A stretch of DNA of 10,013 bases from an uncultured Eubacteriales bacterium (lineage in GTDB: Bacteria > Bacillota > Clostridia > Oscillospirales > Acutalibacteraceae): NCBI GenBank assembly GCA_934718145.1, contig CAKUZC010000027.1, forward strand, positions 1 through 10,013. The letters run 5' to 3'. Both the position numbers and the translations under genes were made by a program. Each line of letters begins with the position of its first letter. The stretch's first letter is position 1. The notes beneath the pieces were generated by a model. It saw only the letters and a program-made list of their open reading frames with translations. It was not told where the DNA came from and did not search any database. Below are positions 6,667-10,013 of the stretch, in pieces.

Positions 6667-7536
6667 CTATAATTTTTTCACTAATTCCCTTATATACTCT
6701 TTAAATTGATTTGAAATCTCAGGATGTTTAAGTGCAAACTCAACACAAGCTTGCATTGCTCCGAATTTATTTCCCATATCATATCGTTTACCTTCAAAAT
6801 CTACCGTTACTACACCTTTTTGGTGAGATAAAACTTTAAGAGCATCAGTAAGTTGAATTTCTCCACCCGTACCGACCGGAGTAACTTCCAAAAGGTCAAA
6901 TATGTCCGGAGTTAAAATGTATCTTCCCAAAATTGAATAAAGAGATAAAACTTTATCAGGAGTTGGTTTTTCAACCATATCTGTACACATAAACAAATTA
7001 TCACTTATATGATTAACCTTTAGAGAACCATACTTATGAATTTCTTCTTTTGGCATTTGATGTGCGGCGACAACAGGTAGATTAAATTTTTCAAAAGCTC
7101 TTATCAGTTGTTTACAAACAGGCTCTTTGCTGTCAATAACATCATCTCCTGACAGCACTGCAAAAGGTTCATTTCCTACAAACGATTTTGCACAATAAAT
7201 AGCATGGCCCAATCCCTTCATTTCTTTTTGACGAATAAAATAAATATTTACATTATCAATAATTTTCCTAACGGAATTAAGACAAGATTCCTTTCCTTTA
7301 CTTTTGAGTAAATTTTCAAGCTCCGGACTTTTGTCAAAATAATTTTCAATAGATTCTTTTCCTCGTGAAGTTATAATTAAAATGTCCGTTATTCCCGACG
7401 CTACAGGTTCCTCAATAATGTATTGAATTGCGGGTTTATCCACAATTGGAAACATTTCTTTAGGCATAGCTTTCGTTGCCGGTAAAATTCTCGTTCCAAA
7501 TCCTGCGGCAGGAATAACCGCTTTTTTAATTTTCAC
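6667..7536 (-). CDS. galU: UTP-glucose-1-phosphate uridylyltransferase
   Basis: A 289-residue enzyme making UDP-glucose from UTP and glucose-1-phosphate, the glucosyl donor for cell-envelope glycans and glycolipids. The nucleotide-binding signature PAAGFGTRILPATKAMPKEM (about 9-28) is complete, followed by FPIVDKP, LSGDDVID, EKPTP, GRYILTP, GTGGEIQLTDAL and YDMGNKFG. The start is a GTG at 7534-7536, nine bases after GGAGG. The frame stays open upstream, but that stretch is antisense to folD and has no ribosome binding site. Length is typical (about 290). The usual APSNLAI-type segment before GRY reads VLSLYSI here, a mild deviation. It is transcribed divergently from folD. Confidence 0.95.
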   Translation of the reverse strand: MKIKKAVIPAAGFGTRILPATKAMPKEMFPIVDKPAIQYIIEEPVASGITDILIITSRGKESIENYFDKSPELENLLKSKGKESCLNSVRKIIDNVNIYFIRQKEMKGLGHAIYCAKSFVGNEPFAVLSGDDVIDSKEPVCKQLIRAFEKFNLPVVAAHQMPKEEIHKYGSLKVNHISDNLFMCTDMVEKPTPDKVLSLYSILGRYILTPDIFDLLEVTPVGTGGEIQLTDALKVLSHQKGVVTVDFEGKRYDMGNKFGAMQACVEFALKHPEISNQFKEYIRELVKKL

Positions 7537-7565
7537 TTTAAAATTCCTCCGATATGTAGTATAAT
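7537..7565 (+). promoter_or_regulatory. Candidate folD-ppa-prfB promoter
   Basis: Plus strand: -35 TTTAAA (7537-7542; four of six consensus bases), 17-bp spacer, and a perfect TATAAT (7560-7565). Transcription would begin near 7572, leaving a leader of about 50 nt before folD. The -35 abuts the galU start codon and the region covers the galU ribosome binding site. Confidence 0.5.
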
Positions 7566-7587
7566 TATGTTTCCATTTTAATGTGTA
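7558..7587 (-). promoter_or_regulatory. Candidate galU promoter, overlapping the folD promoter
   Basis: Minus strand: -35 TACACA (7582-7587; four of six), 18-bp spacer, -10 TATACT (7558-7563; five of six). The two -10 elements share bases 7560-7563, so the opposing polymerases could not both open this DNA at once. The predicted galU leader is very short, only about 15 nt. Confidence 0.4.
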
Positions 7588-7621
7588 TGTATTTCCAAAG
7601 TCAAGAAAGGCAGTGCTAAAA

Positions 7622-8467
7622 ATGATTATTGACGGAAAACACATTGCCAAAAAAATTAAAGAGGAAGTGAAAAATGAAGTTTTAAATCTTAAATCTGAAG
7701 GCATCTTTCCCGGCTTAGCAGTAGTTTTAGTTGGAGATAATCCAGCTTCACAAATATATGTCAATAATAAAAAAAAAGCTTGTGAAGAGACAGGAATATC
7801 TTCAGAAGAATATTTTCTTCCTAAACACACTTCTCAAGAAGATTTAATTGCATTAATTGAAAAATTGAACTATGACAAAACAATTAATGGTATTCTGACT
7901 CAACTCCCGCTTCCACCTCATATTAATGAATTTGAAGTAAGCTCGTCAATTCATGAAGATAAAGATGTAGATGTATTTAATCCAAAAAATATAGGGAAAT
8001 TGATATTGGGAAAAAGTCGATTAACGCCGTGTACTCCATTTGGAATAATAAAAATGCTTGAATATAGCAAAATAAGCGTAGAAGGTAAAAATTGCGTTGT
8101 TATAGGAAGAAGCAATATAGTCGGAAAACCTATGGCTCACCTACTTACACAAAAAAATGCAACAGTTACACTTTGTCACAGCAAAACTCAGAACATAAGT
8201 GATATATGTAAGAATGCAGATATAATCATTTGTGCAGTCGGGAAGCCGAAATTTCTTACTTCTGATATGGTGAAAAAAGATACGGTTGTAGTGGATGTGG
8301 GAATAAATCGAACCACAAAAGGGATAGTATGCGGTGATGTAGATTTTGAAAATGTTTCAAAAGTAGCAAGCTACATAACTCCGGTACCTGGAGGAGTAGG
8401 ACCAATGACTATAGCTATGCTGATGAAAAATACAGTTATAGCAACTAAAATTCAAAATAATAAATAA
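7622..8467 (+). CDS. folD: Bifunctional methylenetetrahydrofolate dehydrogenase / methenyltetrahydrofolate cyclohydrolase
   Basis: A 281-residue cytoplasmic enzyme interconverting 5,10-methylene-, methenyl- and 10-formyl-tetrahydrofolate, feeding purine and formyl-methionine synthesis. Visible motifs: MIIDGK start, the catalytic YVNNK (Y46, K50), QLPLPPH (95-100), the folate/active-site stretch at 114-120, TPCTPFG (135-141), the NADP-binding GRSNIVGKPMAHLL (162-175), and the C-terminal PVPGGVGPMTIAML. The stretch at 114-120 reads KDVDVFN where KDVDGF is more common, a Gly-to-Val change at 118. The ATG at 7622 was chosen over a GTG at 7583 because it begins the conserved N-terminus, gives the normal length, and has AGAAAGG about eleven bases upstream. 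It leads a plus-strand operon; ppa follows after 14 bp. Confidence 0.96.
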   Translation: MIIDGKHIAKKIKEEVKNEVLNLKSEGIFPGLAVVLVGDNPASQIYVNNKKKACEETGISSEEYFLPKHTSQEDLIALIEKLNYDKTINGILTQLPLPPHINEFEVSSSIHEDKDVDVFNPKNIGKLILGKSRLTPCTPFGIIKMLEYSKISVEGKNCVVIGRSNIVGKPMAHLLTQKNATVTLCHSKTQNISDICKNADIIICAVGKPKFLTSDMVKKDTVVVDVGINRTTKGIVCGDVDFENVSKVASYITPVPGGVGPMTIAMLMKNTVIATKIQNNK

Positions 8468-8481
8468 AGGAAGTTTTAATT

Positions 8482-9012
8482 ATGAATATTTGGCACGATA
8501 TAAATCCATCAAAAATAACACCTGAAGAATTTACAGCAGTAATTGAGATTCCAAAAGGAAGCAAGACAAAGTATGAATTAGATAAAGATACAGGTTTATT
8601 AAAATTAGACAGAATTCTGTATACTTCAACCCAATATCCTGCAAGTTACGGATTAATTCCAAGAACTTATGCAAATGATGGAGATCCGCTGGATGTTTTG
8701 GTTTTATGTTCCCAAAATATTTACCCCATGACATTAGTTCAATGCTATCCGATAGGAGTTATATCCATGGTTGATTCAGGAAGCGATGACGAAAAAATTA
8801 TAGCCATACCTAAAAGCGATCCAACATATAATATGTATAGAGATGTTTCGGAATTGCCCGAACATATATTTGAAGAAATGAGACATTTTTTCAGTATATA
8901 TAAAGATTTGGAAAATAAAGAAACTATTGTTAAAGAAGTAAAAGGCCGTGAAGAAGCCATACAAATAATAACCTCTACGATAAATGCTTACAAAGAAAAA
9001 TTTGAAAAATAA
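8482..9012 (+). CDS. ppa: Inorganic pyrophosphatase, soluble family I
   Basis: A 176-residue enzyme hydrolysing pyrophosphate to phosphate, which pulls biosynthetic reactions forward. The active-site residues of the E. coli enzyme all have counterparts: E22, K30 and E32 (KYE), R44, Y56 (YPASYG), the metal-binding DGDPLD (D66, D68, D71), D98, D103 and K105 (MVDSGSDDEK), and Y140-K141. Length is typical. The ATG follows AGGAAG by nine bases, 14 bp after folD, and prfB begins 24 bp downstream, so the three are probably cotranscribed. Many relatives of this lineage use the unrelated manganese family II enzyme or membrane pyrophosphatases, so having family I here is informative but not strange. 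Confidence 0.96.
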   Translation: MNIWHDINPSKITPEEFTAVIEIPKGSKTKYELDKDTGLLKLDRILYTSTQYPASYGLIPRTYANDGDPLDVLVLCSQNIYPMTLVQCYPIGVISMVDSGSDDEKIIAIPKSDPTYNMYRDVSELPEHIFEEMRHFFSIYKDLENKETIVKEVKGREEAIQIITSTINAYKEKFEK

Positions 9013-9036
9013 AATAAATACTTCAGGAAGTGTTCT

Positions 9037-10013
9037 ATGAATATACTAATTGATGAGTTAAATTTGGAAATAAATAAATTGCTTCCAAAAATTGAATCTT
9101 TGGAGGAAGCTCTAAAAATAAAAGATTCCAGATTAAAATTGAAATCGCTTGAAGAAGAATCTTCAAGTCCTGAATTCTGGAACAATTCTGAAAAATCACA
9201 AGAAATCTTATCAGAAATTAGTAAAATAAAAAGCAAAATTAAAGAGTACGATAAATTAAAAAATTCTTTTGATGATTTAAAAATACTTATAGAACTTTCA
9301 ATACAAGAAAATGACGATTCTTCACTTGAAGAAATTCAAACTCAGTTTAAATCAATTCAAAAAGAGCTTGAAAATCAAACTCTTACCACACTTTTAACTG
9401 GAGAATATGATTCTCATAATGCAATTATGACATTTCATTCTGGAGCCGGCGGAACAGAAGCTCAAGACTGGGTCGAAATGCTCTGCAGAATGTATACAAG
9501 GTGGGCAGAAAAACACAAGTATAAAGTAAAGATGCTTGATTGTTTAAACGGAGAAGAAGCAGGATTTAAAAGTGCTTCCATATTAGTAGAAGGAGTTAAT
9601 TCTTATGGATTTTTAAAAGGAGAAAACGGAGTACATCGTTTGGTGCGCATCTCTCCTTTTGACGCTTCAGGAAGAAGACATACATCTTTTGCTTCAATAG
9701 AAGTTATACCCGAGATAAATGAGGAAATAAAAGTAGATATTGCTCCTGAAGACATAAAAATGGATGTATACCGTGCAAGTGGCGCCGGAGGACAGCACGT
9801 TAATAAAACATCTTCTGCCGTACGATTGACTCATATTCCTACAGGATTGGTTGTTGCGTGTCAAAATGAAAGAAGTCAGTATCAAAACCGTGATACCGCA
9901 ATGAAGATTTTAAAATCCAAATTAATAGAAATCAAGGAACGTGAGCACTTAGAAAAAATTGAAGACATAAAAGGAATTCAAAAAGAAATTTCTTGGGGTT
10001 CTCAGATAAGATC
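9037..10013 (+). CDS. prfB: Peptide chain release factor 2 (3' end cut by window edge)
   Basis: 325 complete codons of RF2, which ends translation at UAA and UGA. The N-terminal helical domain (about 1-110) is followed by [12 protein letters not shown], the stop-codon-reading tripeptide SPF (206-208), which marks RF2 rather than RF1, and the catalytic GGQ (251-253) in [20 protein letters not shown] and GGQ lie within a residue of their E. coli positions, so no large indel is present. The ATG follows CAGGAAG by six bases. Most RF2 genes need a +1 programmed frameshift near codon 25 at CTT-TGA. Here the frame is open from the start, and GCTCTAAAA occupies that place, so the autoregulatory frameshift is absent. 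The last 40 or so residues lie beyond the window. Confidence 0.97.
   Translation, partial: MNILIDELNLEINKLLPKIESLEEALKIKDSRLKLKSLEEESSSPEFWNNSEKSQEILSEISKIKSKIKEYDKLKNSFDDLKILIELSIQENDDSSLEEIQTQFKSIQKELENQTLTTLLTGEYDSHNAIMTFHSGAGGTEAQDWVEMLCRMYTRWAEKHKYKVKMLDCLNGEEAGFKSASILVEGVNSYGFLKGENGVHRLVRISPFDASGRRHTSFASIEVIPEINEEIKVDIAPEDIKMDVYRASGAGGQHVNKTSSAVRLTHIPTGLVVACQNERSQYQNRDTAMKILKSKLIEIKEREHLEKIEDIKGIQKEISWGSQIR

Noticed and set aside
7583..7621. A 13-codon N-terminal extension of folD from a GTG.
   Set aside because: No ribosome binding site at proper distance and no conservation; the ATG at 7622 begins the standard MIIDGK sequence.
7537..7830. A 98-residue N-terminal extension of galU in the open frame.
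   Set aside because: It is antisense to folD, has no family similarity, and the GTG at 7534-7536 with GGAGG fits the conserved GalU N-terminus and length.
9102..9106. Internal GGAGG in prfB considered as a second start site or an active frameshift stimulator.
   Set aside because: There is no ATG/GTG/TTG at proper distance giving a sensible RF2, and no in-frame stop or slippery CTT-TGA nearby; at most it is a relic.

Overview
The window is AT-rich bacterial chromosome, densely packed with housekeeping genes, with strong GGAGG-type ribosome binding sites and some GTG starts. The run rplS - lepB - rbgA (ylqF) - rnhB - yraN, followed by trigger factor and clpP, is typical of low-GC Firmicutes. 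AT bias and gene order point to an anaerobic Clostridia/Tissierellia-like lineage, but the species cannot be fixed from sequence alone. I saw no phage, transposon, CRISPR, tRNA or rRNA sequence. UGA is used as an ordinary stop in several genes, so the standard code applies.

Layout. Positions 1-7536 are read on the minus strand and 7622-10013 on the plus strand, diverging from an 85-bp control region at 7537-7621. On the minus strand, in order of transcription, come galU (UDP-glucose synthesis), rplS (ribosomal protein L19, with a structured leader and its own terminator), and then a tight cluster from a new promoter. That cluster holds two tandem paralogous type I signal peptidases, the ribosome-assembly GTPase rbgA, rnhB, yraN, an M19 dipeptidase, and one long ORF joining a calcineurin-like phosphoesterase to trigger factor. 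The first eight codons of clpP lie at the left edge. On the plus strand, folD (one-carbon metabolism), ppa (soluble pyrophosphatase) and prfB (release factor 2, cut by the right edge) form a close-spaced operon.

How the genes fit together. The theme is growth and protein production: ribosome parts and assembly (L19, RbgA), translation termination (RF2), nascent-chain folding (trigger factor), secretion processing (LepB), protein turnover (ClpP, dipeptidase), genome upkeep (RNase HII, YraN) and general metabolism (GalU, FolD, pyrophosphatase).

The one real anomaly is the 630-residue phosphoesterase-trigger factor ORF. The phosphoesterase keeps its metal-binding motifs but loses its usual C-terminal tail. 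Trigger factor has lost its start codon and about its first ten residues. The two are joined in frame with no usable start codon between them. This is either a genuine deletion-born fusion or an assembly/population artefact. Secondary points are an RF2 gene without the usual programmed frameshift, the tandem lepB pair, a hairpin leader before rplS, and a dyad abutting the putative clpP promoter. I found no wholly new multi-gene system here.
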